64,000 bases of DNA from Karalla daura (GCA_029224185.1 CM055196.1:22813509-22877508); one strand, 5' to 3'; shown: positions 49,901 to 61,147, numbered from the stretch's first letter. Numbers and translations are program-made. The notes: generated by a model from the sequence alone, not told the origin.

Positions 49901-51606
49901 CACCAGATGAGTTGCGCTAAGCCGGGTTCAGCCTGGCACGGCCAGAAGTAACTGAATATCCCCTTCATTGCAAAACAAAGGGGGGTGAATCTTCAGCATC
50001 CATTCATTCAGATGTTTTCCTCAGAGGCACAGCAGCCATGGACAGTAACGAGCCGGGATGTCATAAAATGGAGTTATTCTTGAACATAGAGGGATTGACT
50101 CCCATAGAGCTCCCAGGTGGGACTTTAAGGTGTGCAGGCAGCACAAGGATGGAGGAGTGCTGCTGCAAACTACCCCTAGACTAATACTTTTATCGTCAAT
50201 TAATAAACTTATCACTTAGTAGTAAGTAGTTTGCATGTAGGAATGATGATCGCTTCAGAAAATTGTGTAAAACCATTGAAAATTGTAAATGCATGTCTCA
50301 CAAAGACCAAAATGTGGTTGCTCACTGCCTTAAATTCTGTCATGAAGGACTGAAAGAGCAGAGATACTCACGTCAGTGAAGCTGAGAGTATGAAAATAAT
50401 GAATTCATGCCTTAAAATCATTCTCATGGATGTAAAACCCAGAGTCCAAAGTACATTTCAGTAGAAACGATGCAGGATCTCACTATTTCAGATGGATATA
50501 AACTCGTTTGTCCGTTCTGTACAGTTACACTGAGTCTCTGCCTCTGTATGTGGAAGCATCCAACCTGCATGCATGTGTACTCGTTTCTATCTGCACTGTC
50601 TGTTTATGTAAAGTGTCTTGAGGCAACCTTGTTCTGAACGGGCACTTTGAATACAATCGAGATGAAATGTGAAGGATTCTCCGGGAACAAAGCGTTCACG
50701 TGATCCCGTCTTGCAGTTGAGTCTCCTTGATCGCAGCCTGTTAATACTAATGCATTTAGACTTATTATTCAAAGCCAGGAGAAAAACCAAACAAAAGAAA
50801 AGCATGACGCTGCCTTTTATTCTGTGAAGCAGCTGCAGGAAGCTGGATGTGTGTTGGTCGGCAGCAGCAGCTTCTTTTTGTTATCTCTGCCATTTCTTCC
50901 TTTGACCAGGCCTGGAATCTGGAGGATTACAACTCCAACATGTCCTTCAGAGACTAGATTATCCTGAGCTCTATGAACGTCTTCATGTATATGTGTGTGT
51001 GTTCACCTCCTGCCGCTCTCTTGAAGTCTAAGAGAGTGACTCTGAGTGTGAGGAGGAGCAGGAGGAGCAGCAGGAGCAGCATCATCTCGTCGTGTCAGTA
51101 GCTCCTCACCACGTCCCTGCAGCTGTTTCTCACCTGGGCGGAGACGGTGAACGCATCGGGGATAATCCCCCTGTCAGCAGCAGCATCATCATCATCATCT
51201 CTCTCTGTGTTTTCCTTTTCTCTCCTCGGTCCTCCTGCAGCTGCGTGTTGATGGAACTCAGTGAAGTCAGGGAACGATCACAGCCTGAGCCGCTCAGCTC
51301 GGCTCTGTGTGTGTGTGTGTGTGTCTCAGTAACGTGATTATTCAGACTATCTGCTGTCCCTTTGTCAGGCGTTTAAAGCCGTCTCGGGGGCAAACGACAC
51401 GCCAAACAAAAGCCAATCTGGGCTCTTCACACCAGCTTATCATGGGAGGCTTGTTGTGACGTCTCACTTAACGTCTCCCAGGACGCCGCATCTGCTGCTC
51501 CGATCTGTCCTCCCTCTGGGAGCCAGGATGTGTGTTCCTCTCCCCCTGCTCTCCCTTCTAATCCTGATTTCCCTGCTTGTTGTTGTTGTTGTTGTTTATC
51601 TGGTAG

Positions 51607-51714
51607 GATGTGGTGGTGACCTCGGGCTTCACTGTGGGGAAGTCTCCCACGGTTCAGAGGGACAAGCGCCATCCCTTCATCCTGCTGCTGTCAGGGGACG
51701 ACGCCTGCGTCTAC
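51607..51714 (+). CDS. pot1: Protection of telomeres 1, coding exon 4 (N-terminal extension)
   Basis: 108 bp, symmetric phase 0-0, codons 95-130. DVVVTSGFTVGKSPTVQRDK then RHPFILLLSGDDACVY. The GDVVVTSGF-like run, completed by the G ending exon 3, resembles strand 4 of OB folds, compare NGDIVRFHRLKI in human POT1 OB1. HPFILLLSG would be strand 5. This closes the proposed extra OB-like unit. The donor is TAC|GTGAGG at 51,715. Confidence 0.78.
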
Positions 51715-52673
51715 GTGAGGACTCTGATCAGTCTGAGTGAATCTGTGACTCCATCCTCTCCTTTCAGTCAAAGTCCTTCAGAGTCGTACAGCTCAGAGCT
51801 GACGCGTTGGCTCATTTGAAGCTCTCGCTCTGTCTGTTCGAGCAGCTGTGAAACCTTGACCAAGCCAAGTCCAGCTCGTGGTCCGAAAGCATCAGCTGCA
51901 CATTTTAATGACTCTGTCCCTAGAAAGATGCTAGGTGCATTTCCATTACCTCTAGAAATGTGCACAACTTAAATATACTCATAGAAAACACCAAAATGTC
52001 ATGTCATGTCACATGCCCTAGAGGGTCACATGACCAGTTGCTTCAAATGAGAAGATTCGAGTGACACTAAACACTCTAAATAGATTTAAGATAACTAGTA
52101 ACACAATGTTTAGAAAACTTCTTTCCCAAGAAAAGAAACTGTGATGAAATCCAGCCAGTGAGCTGACCTTCAGCTCTGTTCACTGTTTTAAATTCCTGTT
52201 AAATCCTCTTTGAAATGTTGAAGCTGTACATCGCCAGGTGGTGGTTTATTCACAGGATAGAAAAATGAATACTGACGTGTTTCTGTTGCTGATGGCTTTC
52301 ACACATGTGTTAGATTTAACCTTCAGGTCCAACCATCATTACGACCTGGCTCTGATTTACTTTTTTAAACGTATTTTTATCTCTTTAGATTGTATAGGTT
52401 ATATGTTAGCGTGAGAGAGAAGTTGCATTGAGAACGATCCTCTGAGTCCTTGAATCCATCATGAACACGTCAGGATCCCTCAGGTGTCACATGTAGCTGT
52501 GAACCTGCGGCAGAGTTTGACTTTCTCTCACCACGTTAGACGTGGAGCTCACACCCAATGACCGGCGTGCTGGGCGGTACGTCCAGGACTGAGGTCACGC
52601 TGCGTTATCTGTCTTGTATTTGAGCTCCTCAGTGGACATTTCTCCCCGCATGTCTCCGCTCTCCGTCCTTCAG
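51715..52673 (+). other. pot1: pot1 intron 4
   Basis: 0.96 kb, unique apart from a repeat fragment starting at 51,934. The acceptor tract CTCCGTCCTTCAG ends at 52,673. Confidence 0.75.
51934..52010. mobile_element. Fragment of GGTGCATTTCCAT-type interspersed repeat
   Basis: GGTGCATTTCCATTACCTC then AGAAATGTGCACA, TTAAATAT and GAAAACACCAAAATG closely match the element beginning at 58,644 in intron 8. Two related copies in one gene support an interspersed repeat. Only the left part is recognisable here. Confidence 0.55.
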
Positions 52674-52754
52674 GTGTCCCGGCGCCTGCAGCCCCCGGCC
52701 GAGCCCGCGTCCCCGCCGGCTGTCAAGAGGAGCGGCGCGCTCTCCTCGGCCGAG
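52674..52754 (+). CDS. pot1: Protection of telomeres 1, coding exon 5 (Pro/Ala-rich linker)
   Basis: 81 bp, symmetric phase 0-0, codons 131-157. VSRRLQPPAEPASPPAVKRS then GALSSAE is Pro/Ala/Ser-rich, GC-rich and predicted disordered by composition. It would link the N-terminal OB-like unit to canonical OB1. The acceptor is CCTTCAG and the donor GAG|GTCAGA at 52,755. Because it is symmetric it could be skipped without changing frame. Confidence 0.72.
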
Positions 52755-53293
52755 GTCAGAGCCTCAGCAGGCAGGGTTCAGGCGGGACGCTGAGGAGCGT
52801 GTGGTGGAGGCCTCCACATCTGTCACAGCGCCTCAGATCAGCCACCGGGCTCTGAGCTCCACACTCTCCTTGACAGGACCAGGGTCTCAGCCAGACCTCG
52901 GAGTCTCTGTGGTGGTGCCACGGTCATGATCTAGTGAGGGGGGGGGAGGGGGAGGGGGGTGATGTCAGTTTGTTTGTATTCACAGCTTTGGTTTCCTCCT
53001 CCATCTCAGTGTTCTGTCCTGATCAATAATTCAGTGGAAAGCTCGGCTGACAAATGCACAGCGTTTGCAGGTTGTTGACTGTGCGGTTACAGCTCGTGAC
53101 TTTTACAGGATGTTGTTTCTTTATGAAAAAAATAGATGAAAAAGATAAGAAAAAGATACAAAAAGATACTATCAGTTATTCTAAAATTAACTGGTTCGGA
53201 AGATACTGTAAAATACCATTAAAAAGTCCAGTATGTTAAGATGACTGGTGTCTAGGTACGGAACAGAAAGGTAGAGATAAAGTTAAGAAGCGT

Positions 53294-53682
53294 CAGAGTT
53301 GGAAAGAGTACTGAAATATTCCCCTCAAGTAGAAGTTCTGTTACTTTTTACTTGTATACGACTAAAAGCAGATGTACTCGAGTAAAAGTAGAAAGTAGTT
53401 TGATTAAATTAACCTGTGTAGTTTCAGGAGGATGACGAATTGTTTGACATTTGTTTGAATTAAAGTGCTGACGAACGTATTAATCAAAACACGTCAAAAT
53501 CATTCATGTTTTAACTTTCTCACTCTTCGATGTCAGGTTACGTTGAAATGACTAAACCTGTCAAAACAACATTAAATGAACAGCACGGCAGCGGCTGTAA
53601 AGCTCAAGTAGAAGTGAAATATCAGATTTTTAAAGTTAAAAACAGAAAGAAATGACTCAATCATATTCACTTCCCACCTCTG
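53294..53682. mobile_element. hAT-like MITE with terminal repeats and target duplication
   Basis: 389 bp. The left end is CAGAGTTGGAAAGAGTACTG; the right end is the reverse complement of CAGAGGTGGGAAGTGAATAT. The 7-bp direct repeat GAAGCGT flanks it exactly (53,287-53,293 and 53,683-53,689), close to the 8-bp duplication of hAT elements. The interior carries CTCAAGTAGAAGT, GTACTCGAGTAAAAGTAG and CTCAAGTAGAAG, words typical of this very abundant fish family. There is no transposase frame. Confidence 0.88.
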
Positions 53683-54553
53683 GAAGCGTGAAACTCTGCG
53701 ACTCATCCCATCGACTCATTGAGACATTTCTCATCCTTGTTCATCCCAAAACTGCAAAAAAACCAAACCCAAAACAGCTAGAGATAAGTGGAGTTAGGTG
53801 ATTAAAGCTCGTGTGAATGTCGGCTGGCGGGAATGCCGCAGCAGATTTGGGAGTGTGCTGTGAACTGTGGGTAAACACACGGCAGATAATCTGCCGCTGT
53901 GCCGTCACAGGCACAACAAAAGAGCGCAGACGAGCTGTGTCAGAACGCAGAGAGAGTCTTTAAAGAGGGTGTTTCATGTCCGTTTAAAGTTTCAGGCCTG
54001 ACTCCAGCTCACTGTTTGGCTCTGCCTCGTCACCAGCTTCGTCAGGATCATCACCGCTCCGTTCAAAGAGTTAAAACGTTGTAGAAACGTGTTCATCTCA
54101 GGAAACGGGATTACTGTTAGTCTGTTGTTTGAGCCGTCTCCTTCCATGGCCCGCAGCGTCCATGATGTGATGAGCGCGTGTCTGACAGCTGCCGAGCCAG
54201 CGATAAGGCCTGGGCGCCGCCCGTCTCTTTATGTAGGTGTTGTTTACTGAACGCTGGCGCGTTATCACGCCGGCTGAAGTCTGGAGATCAGTCAGGGGAA
54301 CGCTGGGACGCTGTGATCTCAGCCCCGCGGTGGTCTGAGCCCAACGCAGCCAGCAGATAGAGACGAGCCCGATCCCTGTCGCATTTCAAGCCCCAGGCCT
54401 GCTCCACCTGTCCTCGCCTCGCCTCCTCTCTGCTTTCATTATGGATCAAGAGCTTAGAAAGGTGGCGACGCAGCGCTGAGGAGTTTTTATTCTTGAAAGT
54501 GGGGGTGATTATGCATCATGTCAGACATGATTACTGTGCGTGTGTGTGTGCGC

Positions 54554-54645
54554 ATGGTATCTCACAAAAGTGACGACACCTTTCGCATTTTTGTGTTTTA
54601 TCGCTTCTTTTCATGGGACAACTACATCCATAGAAATGAAGCATC
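54554..54645. mobile_element. Tc1/mariner-like terminal relic
   Basis: GGTATCTCACAAAAGTGACG then ACACCTTTCGCATTTTTGTG and TTTTCATGGGACAACTAC resemble the left terminus of a widespread fish Tc1-like element (CAGTATCTCACAAAAGTGAGTACACC). The opposite end and the transposase are not seen. Confidence 0.6.
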
Positions 54646-55101
54646 GATCTAACTTTAAGAGGTTAACTGCCCTTATGTCTGGGGTATGGACTCCACCAGA
54701 GCTGTGGGCTGTGGGAAGTCATTCTGAGAGGACAGTCAAAATCTGTAATGCCATGCAAGCTGCACACAGACTGTTTTAACAGAGACATATTATGATTCTT
54801 TGACATGGCTCCAGGATGTCTAAAAGTACAGTTAGTAACATGATTTGGTCAGAAAAAACTCTCCACACGCCAGTTCAAAAGTCCTTCTGCTCAGTTTTGG
54901 CGACTTTCACTTGGAATGCTAATGAGTGAATGCATGCCCCGCCCACCTGGCTAGCCAGGTTTGCATCTGGAGCTGCACTCCTCCTCTGTGCACTTGCGTT
55001 GAAGGGATCGGGGGACACCCCCCTGACTAGTTTGTGGAACAGAGGCAAGTAATGTAAATGTAAGAGATGTAAGCAGTTTGTATCGTCCCGTTTTTCTTCA
55101 G

Positions 55102-55228
55102 GAGGCGAGGAAAGCAAAGACTCCAAAGTACACGTACGTCCAGCTGGACAAGCTGACGCCCGAGTCTGTCGTGTGTGTGTATGGAGTGGTGCTGTTCTTC
55201 AAGCAGCCCTTCAGGAGCCGGGGCACAG
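55102..55228 (+). CDS. pot1: Protection of telomeres 1, coding exon 6 (start of canonical OB1)
   Basis: 127 bp, phase 0 in and phase 1 out, codons 158-199. TPKYTYVQLDKLTPESVVCV then YGVVLFFKQPFRSRGT aligns with human POT1 residues about 7-41 (TNYIYTPLNQL..VNVYGVVKFFKPPYLSKGT). POT1 binds the single-stranded telomeric G-strand and, with TPP1, protects chromosome ends inside shelterin. The FFK of OB1, which contacts DNA in the human structure, is kept. No ATG lies at the human-like start. The acceptor is TTCTTCAG and the donor ACAG|GTCAGT at 55,229. Confidence 0.95.
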
Positions 55229-55231
55229 GTC

Positions 55232-55277
55232 AGTACAGGACCAGGACCAGGACCAGGACCAGGCCCAGGACCAGGTC
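55232..55277. repeat. (CAGGAC)n minisatellite in pot1 intron 6
   Basis: About seven units of ACCAGG/CAGGAC starting a few bases after the exon 6 donor, with one GCC variant. It is followed 15 bp later by (GGTTCT)n. Confidence 0.95.
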
Positions 55278-55288
55278 AGGGACAGGAA

Positions 55289-55312
55289 CTGGTTCTGGTT
55301 CTGGTTCTGGTC
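55289..55312. repeat. (GGTTCT)n short array
   Basis: Four units of CTGGTT/GGTTCT. It is complementary to the preceding (CAGGAC)n when one G-U wobble per six bases is allowed, so the two arrays can form an RNA hairpin just inside the intron. Confidence 0.92.
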
Positions 55313-56169
55313 AAACTAACACACTGCATACAAATTCAGAAGGCTGTTTTAATTCAAACCAGAAACAATTCAGTAATATCAAAATGATGATGCCAATTAT
55401 GATGACAGCAGGCAACTTAAGAGTGTGAATGTCAGTTCATTCAAAGGTAAACTGAGGATTTTGCTAGTCAGGATTAAAGTTTTACTAGGACTTTTTGGTG
55501 ACATTGATGTTTTCCACCGCATAGCAAACATTTAGTGACTGATCCATCCCTTTTTTTTTTGTTAAATCCAGAAAGTGAAAGTCAAAATAATTGGTTTGGT
55601 AAACGGTTCTGTGCTTTGTGCTGAACAATGCGTTTTAGACGCGACATCCCGGGCCTGTTGGCAGCAGAGCTCAGAGGAGACATTAAGATGCTCAACAGTT
55701 GTTTGAGACTTTTCCAGGGACGTGATTAAAAATGTAAGAAAGATTGATGGTTTTTGGTTGATGAAAAATGAACCATGTCACCTCCTCTGGGGCGGAATTG
55801 AGCTGACAGACGGAAAGGAAGAAAGAGGCAAATGTGTCGTGAAGTGATAAAAGCTGGATGAGAATTTAAGCAGTCTCTCAGATGGAAACTTCTGTGATGT
55901 CTTATTCCTCACACACACACACACACAAAAAGGTGTGGAGAGGAACTAAATGTCCCCTCCTTCTGTTTACGTGTCCCTGGTCTCAGAAGGAACAGCTTTA
56001 AAATGCCTCAGTGCTCGACATCGTCCTACACAACGCTGCAGTAATGGAATCCTCCGCACAAAGTGCAATAACACGAGGAAGGAAGGAACAGTGAGAGAGA
56101 TGATAATAAAACAAGGAACCCCAGACTGCTGAATCTGAATTAACCTGCAGCCATGCAGCCTGCCATGAT

Positions 56170-56326
<157 letters not shown>

Positions 56327-56927
56327 GGGACGAGCAATAAAGGGAAGACAGCAGCGGCAAACACTGGAAAACATCCAGAATTGAACTCCATATTTGCGAA
56401 TCCTGGAGGTGTGTTTTAAAGTAAACCGAGATATTACTGAGATCCATCAGACGGCAGAGGAATGCACACACTCACACACACACACACACATTCTCACACA
56501 GCTTCACAGTCGTATTCACATAGATTATTCACACAGATCGAGTCCTGTTTGTTAAAGGAAGGGAACAGATAGATGGTGGTACACACGTTCCCCCATGCAT
56601 TGGTAACTGTTTGGAGGTGTCACCTCTGAGCAGCGTGTGGTTGCCTGGGTTGTAAGACTTTAATAGTAATAGTATAATCAAAGCCGCTGCTGCATTGATT
56701 GTTATGGTCTGTGTTTATGTACGTGCGCGAAGGATGAGAGGGTGTTCGCACAAGCAGCAGTAAATACGTTTTATGTCATCCACGTGGGATTAAATAGCAA
56801 AGCGGGATTAGAAAAGTCAGGGTGTGGGTAACCAGCAGTGTGATGGAGAGCTATAAAGCCTGCTCTCTGTTATATAGTGGAAAGTTTGGGACCTCGCAGA
56901 CCATGCTGATGTTTATTTCTCTTTCAG

Positions 56928-57058
56928 ATCTTTGTTCCAGCCTGAAGATAACCGATCAGTCCAACCACAAGGTCAGCTGCAACATATTCTGTGAGAAACT
57001 GGAGGACCATCCCAAAATCTTCCAAGTCGGCGACATCATCCGATTGCACCGGGTCAAG
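56928..57058 (+). CDS. pot1: Protection of telomeres 1, coding exon 7 (OB1)
   Basis: 131 bp, phase 1 in and phase 0 out, codons 200-243, the split codon giving D of the conserved GTD. LCSSLKITDQSNHKVSCNIF then CEKLEDHPKIFQVGDIIRLH and RVK align without gaps to human DYCSVVTIVDQTNVKLTC..NGDIVRFHRLK. The Phe matching human F62 and the HR before strand 5 are conserved. Acceptor CTTTCAG and donor AAG|GTTGGA are canonical. Confidence 0.96.
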
Positions 57059-57230
57059 GTTGGAGCCTCAACTCATCTCATCTCAACCTTTATTCATGAA
57101 GCACTTTTGACAAGACCAAGATCTCCATCTCCATCTCCATCTCTATCTCTCTCTCTCTCTCTTAAATGTGTTGGAAACTGCAACTTTCAGAATGAAAGTC
57201 TGACTGACTCTGCTCTCGTTCCCGTCACAG
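57059..57230 (+). other. pot1: pot1 intron 7
   Basis: A 172-bp intron, the shortest in the gene here. It carries a CTCCAT/CT-rich run (57,121-57,163) well upstream of the acceptor CCCGTCACAG. Confidence 0.85.
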
Positions 57231-57524
57231 ACTCAGCACTATAACTCCTCCATCACGCTCATCAACTCGGTGGCCTCCTCCGTGGTCACGTTTGACGGGA
57301 CGGTGGGCGCCGGCATGGAGGGCAGGGCCTCCAGGCAGACGTTCAGCTTCGACGAGGACGACCGTCGCACCATCGAGGAGCTGAGGGCCTGGGCCGCCAG
57401 CCAGGGCATCACGTCCCAGCTGCCTGGAGTCTCCCTCAGCCAGGTCCAGCCCAAAACCTACTTCAACCTGACCTGCCAGCTGCTGGCCAAGGCCCCCATC
57501 CACTCCACCTGCATGCTGCTCAGG
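57231..57524 (+). CDS. pot1: Protection of telomeres 1, coding exon 8 (end of OB1, start of OB2)
   Basis: 294 bp, phase 0-0, codons 244-341. The start TQHYNSSITL corresponds to human IQVYKKETQG, keeping the Tyr equivalent of Y89 but placing Thr at the Q94 position in an ungapped alignment. TFDGTVGAG matches human TFEGTLGAP. A linker FSFDEDDRRTIEELRAWAAS (human [20 protein letters not shown]) leads to VQPKTYFNLTCQLLAKA (human VQPMQYFDLTCQLLGKA), the start of OB2. Donor AGG|GTGAGA at 57,525. Confidence 0.97.
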
Positions 57525-58643
57525 GTGAGAGCCGCACACACACACACACACGTGTAGAAATGTGTCACCAAGTTAGTGACATTAGCCATTTGGAATGGCT
57601 TATTCCAAGCTTTGGAAGCTCCACACTTAGTTTATCATTTTTATGTTTATCTGACAACCACACACACAGGCTGCACTCTGATTGGCTCTCCTAGCTGCCA
57701 CTCAGATCACCAGACTTGATAAGAGAAACACTGAGAACAGCAGACTTTGATGTTTGAGAAGAGCAGAATGGGAGACTGATGGAAGAACCAGGAGCACATA
57801 CAGTACTGCTGCCTCGTAGTCATGTTCCAGAGCCCATCCAGGTTCAGAATCTCCTGTTTTTTTGTTTCTGTTTTGTTTTTCTAATTGTTCTGATGCCTCT
57901 GGACCTGCAGCACACCTGTAGCCCCGGGCTCTCATTATTATCTGTGACCTCGGGGCCTAATGTGACCCTGCTGGGTCCCAATCACACCACGTCAGGCTGT
58001 GGAACATCTCCCAGCATGTTCCAGCTTGTCAGAGTCGCTCCGATGGCTGCGTTTCTATCCCGCTCATTGTGAATGCGAGCTCCGTCTCGCCTCCTCCACC
58101 GTACCGGTCCTGGTACGGCTGGTGTGGGGGGGGGGGCGTGTGTTGTAGCGGCTCCTGAACTCACCTGGGTGCTGGGGGCTGTGAGTGGCGGCTGGTCCGC
58201 TGCCAGAGGAGATGAATGTGAGCGGGACCTGGCAGCTGGCTGCTGGTCTGCAGCCAGACGCTCTCACTGGTTCCTGCTCCGCTCCAGCTCCACAACACAC
58301 ACAAGCAGGACAGGATGCCTTCCAACTCCTAAAAGCTCAGGAGGCATAGAATAGGTTTCGCTGTGTACCTTTACCTGTCTCCTGGAGTCATCATTTTCTG
58401 AGTCTGTTCACATTATTCTGGATTAAACAGTCTTAAAGCTCACAGAATCAGCAAGTCAATACAAATACAGCATTTCCCAGTATTTATTTAATCAGATACA
58501 CCACATGTTTTCCTGCTTTTTTTTTCATTTTTGCAGATTAGTACAATTTTAACACCTGGATAATATGAATAATCTGCATAGAAACGAGCATGAATATGAA
58601 TCGAATAAGATCAGATGTGGTTGTTTAGGCTCAGCAGTCCCAA

Positions 58644-59376
58644 GGTGCATTTCCATCACCCCTAGACATGAGCACACCCTAAATATCACAAGAAAGAAAC
58701 TGGTTATGGTTAACGTATAAATGTCGAAAAGCCTCTCAAATATGGCAAAAACAGTCTAACAGACTCTCTGAGGAGGTAGTTACACAAAAGTGTAATAGAA
58801 ACATTTACTGGTATGTTACCGGATGAGACTCAACTAATTAAAATGTTGAATTAAACAATGAAAACACCAAATGTTTTGGGCGTCCATCCTCCCGAGAGAG
58901 TCTTCCAGGATGAGATTTGATGATCACAATCACACACTTCAATGAAAACACCAACTTTTTGCCAACTTTGCGTCTTTGCTGCGACTTCTCAGACACCTCC
59001 AGGGACTGTTTTCCAAAACAGCCAATTTAGCAAGTTTTTCGGGTGTTATTGGAGAGTTTCTGTGACACTGTGACTCTCCTCAACAAGCAACAGGTGCAGC
59101 AAATGAAATCTGCATGATGCAGATATGAATATAAATGTACAGTATTTGTTCACAATAAATAACCTTTTGTTCTGAATTTTGGATCTTGTACAGATGACAA
59201 GGAACAAGAAGTGAATATGTATCATTTTTAACCACTTTTAAGGTGTGTTTTACCCACTCTTTGTGACTTGTAGTGACTTTCAGGACAGCTCCTTCTCCTG
59301 ACTGACTAGTCTGCAGCTGCAGCTTTAGACATTTGGGAAATATTGCCTCTTACAGGAAACCGTAATGGAAACACAG
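58644..59376. mobile_element. GGTGCATTTCCAT-type element, possible long MITE
   Basis: The left end is GGTGCATTTCCATCACCCCT; the right end GTAATGGAAACACAG is approximately its inverted complement (CTGTGTTTCCATTAC). The left part matches the fragment at 51,934. No coding capacity was seen across 730 bp. The right boundary and class are uncertain. Confidence 0.45.
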
Positions 59377-59627
59377 TTAGTGGGATCCGTCTCCTTCCTG
59401 CTTCCACCCTGAGCTGTTTGAGAGAAACTGCCACATCGCCATGATATGTACGGCGAGGCGGTATAAATTAGTTGACCGTGACAGATTTTTCTTATTTTTT
59501 TCCCTTTACAATTTACAACGGGGTGCTTTTCCTCTTAATGGTGCTCCATTGTCATGTGGCGCTATGACAGTGTTGCAAATCAGCGAGCGGGATGCTTTAT
59601 GGCAGCGCTCCACTTCCTCTCCCAGTG

Positions 59628-59628
<1 letters not shown>

Positions 59629-59701
<73 letters not shown>
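59629..59701. repeat. (TG)n microsatellite
   Basis: Pure TG run of 73 bp upstream of pot1 exon 9. Confidence 0.98.
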
Positions 59702-59702
<1 letters not shown>

Positions 59703-59918
59703 ATCAAAGTCATCCTAAGAAGCAAGAAGACAAACTCGGTTCACTCTGTGGAGTCCTCAGCTCCTTCCTGATTGATCATCAATCATATGGCCAAACTGGT
59801 CTTTGATTAATGGAGGAACTTTGGGATTGTTTTTATGGTGAAAGGAGAAACTATGAGACTGCAGGAATGTGTGTTATTATCATCAGCTTCATGTGATGGT
59901 TTTGGTGTTTTTCTCCAG

Positions 59919-60074
59919 GTGTGGGATGGGACGGCGTGTCCTCACACGATGCTGGATGTGTGTGTGAGTCCAGACGTGACGGAGGGACCGTCCTCCTTCT
60001 CCGCCAGCAGAGAGAAGCTCATCGCCAACGTCCTGGTGTACGACAACCACGTGGAGATGGCCAAGCAGCTGCAG
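59919..60074 (+). CDS. pot1: Protection of telomeres 1, coding exon 9 (OB2)
   Basis: 156 bp, phase 0-0, codons 342-393. VWDGTACPHTMLDVCV (human VWDGTRTPFPSWRVLI) and LIANVLVYDNHVEMAKQLQ (human LTIDILVYDNHVHVARSLK) identify OB2 strands. Acceptor TTCTCCAG and donor CAG|GTCAGA at 60,075. The next expected segment, equivalent to human VGSFLRIYSLH, is not found in the remaining 3.9 kb, so the gene continues past the right edge. Confidence 0.96.
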
Positions 60075-60950
60075 GTCAGACCGAACGCAGAGAGAAACCT
60101 TAGAGGTCAGACCAGGGCGCTGAACGTGCAGGACAGGATGCACACGTGTCCTGGACGCTTCACTTTTGCTTTGTGTTCTGAAGCTTTTTGAGCAGAATGT
60201 GACAGGCCCGCTCAACATAGCGTAACAGCATGAGGCAGTGCAAGCTGAATAGAATCCAGTGTAAAAACACAAAAGGAGCAGCATGAATGAGCACTCACAC
60301 ACTGTTTACAGTCTATATGTGTGTGTGATTTCACAGTTGGGGGTTGGTGGGAATCATCAAGTCATCCAGTGACTAATCTCCTCTACGTCATGGTTGTTCT
60401 CAAGACATGGAGATTCATCTCTTTGTGTCTGGAAACGCAGCTTTTGTAAAGTACTCAGAATGTTACTCACTCTGACTGTAGTAAGTGTAAAGTGCAGAGC
60501 TGACGTCCGGTGCGTCGTCTCTGTGATGCTGGTGTATAAATAGCTGCAGAGTTGGATGGACACCTCAGGCCTCCACGCTGCTCGCTCCGCTGCTTGTCTT
60601 AAACAGCCTTTTAAGATCTGAGATCCTCCGACGAGTCGTTTCAGCCCCGGCCTCAGCTGATTTTTATCGCTCGGGTCTGCAGAGATCACAGCTCGCACAA
60701 TTACCCATGAGCCCTGGGCTGCAGATTAAAGCTGGAAACCTGACAGAAACTCACCGCCCTGCCATTGAGAACGAGCAGAGGCTCCCGACTGAAGTGAGCA
60801 GCCCGACCGAGTCTTTGTTCACCGTTTATTTCTCCTTTTTTTCATCGTGGAAGACAAACCAGTTTGTTCCCCGCGGCTGCCAGCGCCTCGGGCTCCCCTC
60901 ATCACACTGCACACACAATTATCAGTGAGAGTATCACTCATCCCTCACCT

Positions 60951-61006
60951 GCTCTCCCTCTCCCTCTCCCTCTCCTGCTCTCCCTCTCCCTCTCCCTCTC
61001 TCTCCC

Positions 61007-61040
<34 letters not shown>

Positions 61041-61057
61041 CCTCTCTCCCTCTCTCT

Positions 61058-61096
<39 letters not shown>

Positions 61097-61106
61097 TCTC
61101 TCTCCC

Positions 61107-61147
<41 letters not shown>
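60951..61147. repeat. Polypyrimidine (CT/CCCTCT)n tract
   Basis: About 200 bp of pure pyrimidine on the + strand apart from rare TG interruptions, built of CTCTCC and CT units and ending TTGCTCTCAG. It is long enough for triplex (H-DNA) formation and mimics an oversized splice polypyrimidine tract, although no exon follows. Confidence 0.96.

Larger units (their letters stand above)
48399..51606 (+). other. pot1: pot1 intron 3
   Basis: 3.2 kb. It holds a decayed interspersed repeat (48,865-48,995), a CA microsatellite (49,466-49,493), a POU/homeodomain-motif block (49,700-49,900), and a stretch near 50,160-50,250 whose TTTGCATGTAGGAATGATGAT is the complement of sequence inside the MITE at 47.85 kb, suggesting a further fragment of that family. 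The acceptor tract GTTGTTGTTGTTTATCTGGTAG ends at 51,606. Confidence 0.7.
52755..55101 (+). other. pot1: pot1 intron 5
   Basis: 2.3 kb with a hAT-like MITE (53,294-53,682), a Tc1-like terminal relic (54,554-54,645), a G-run (52,936-52,960), and otherwise unique sequence. The acceptor TTTTTCTTCAG ends at 55,101. Confidence 0.75.
57525..59918 (+). other. pot1: pot1 intron 8
   Basis: 2.4 kb. It contains a CA run just past the donor (57,536-57,552), a G-run (58,126-58,137), a MITE-like element (58,644-59,376), and a TG repeat (59,629-59,701) about 220 bp upstream of exon 9. The acceptor is TTTTTCTCCAG. Confidence 0.8.
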
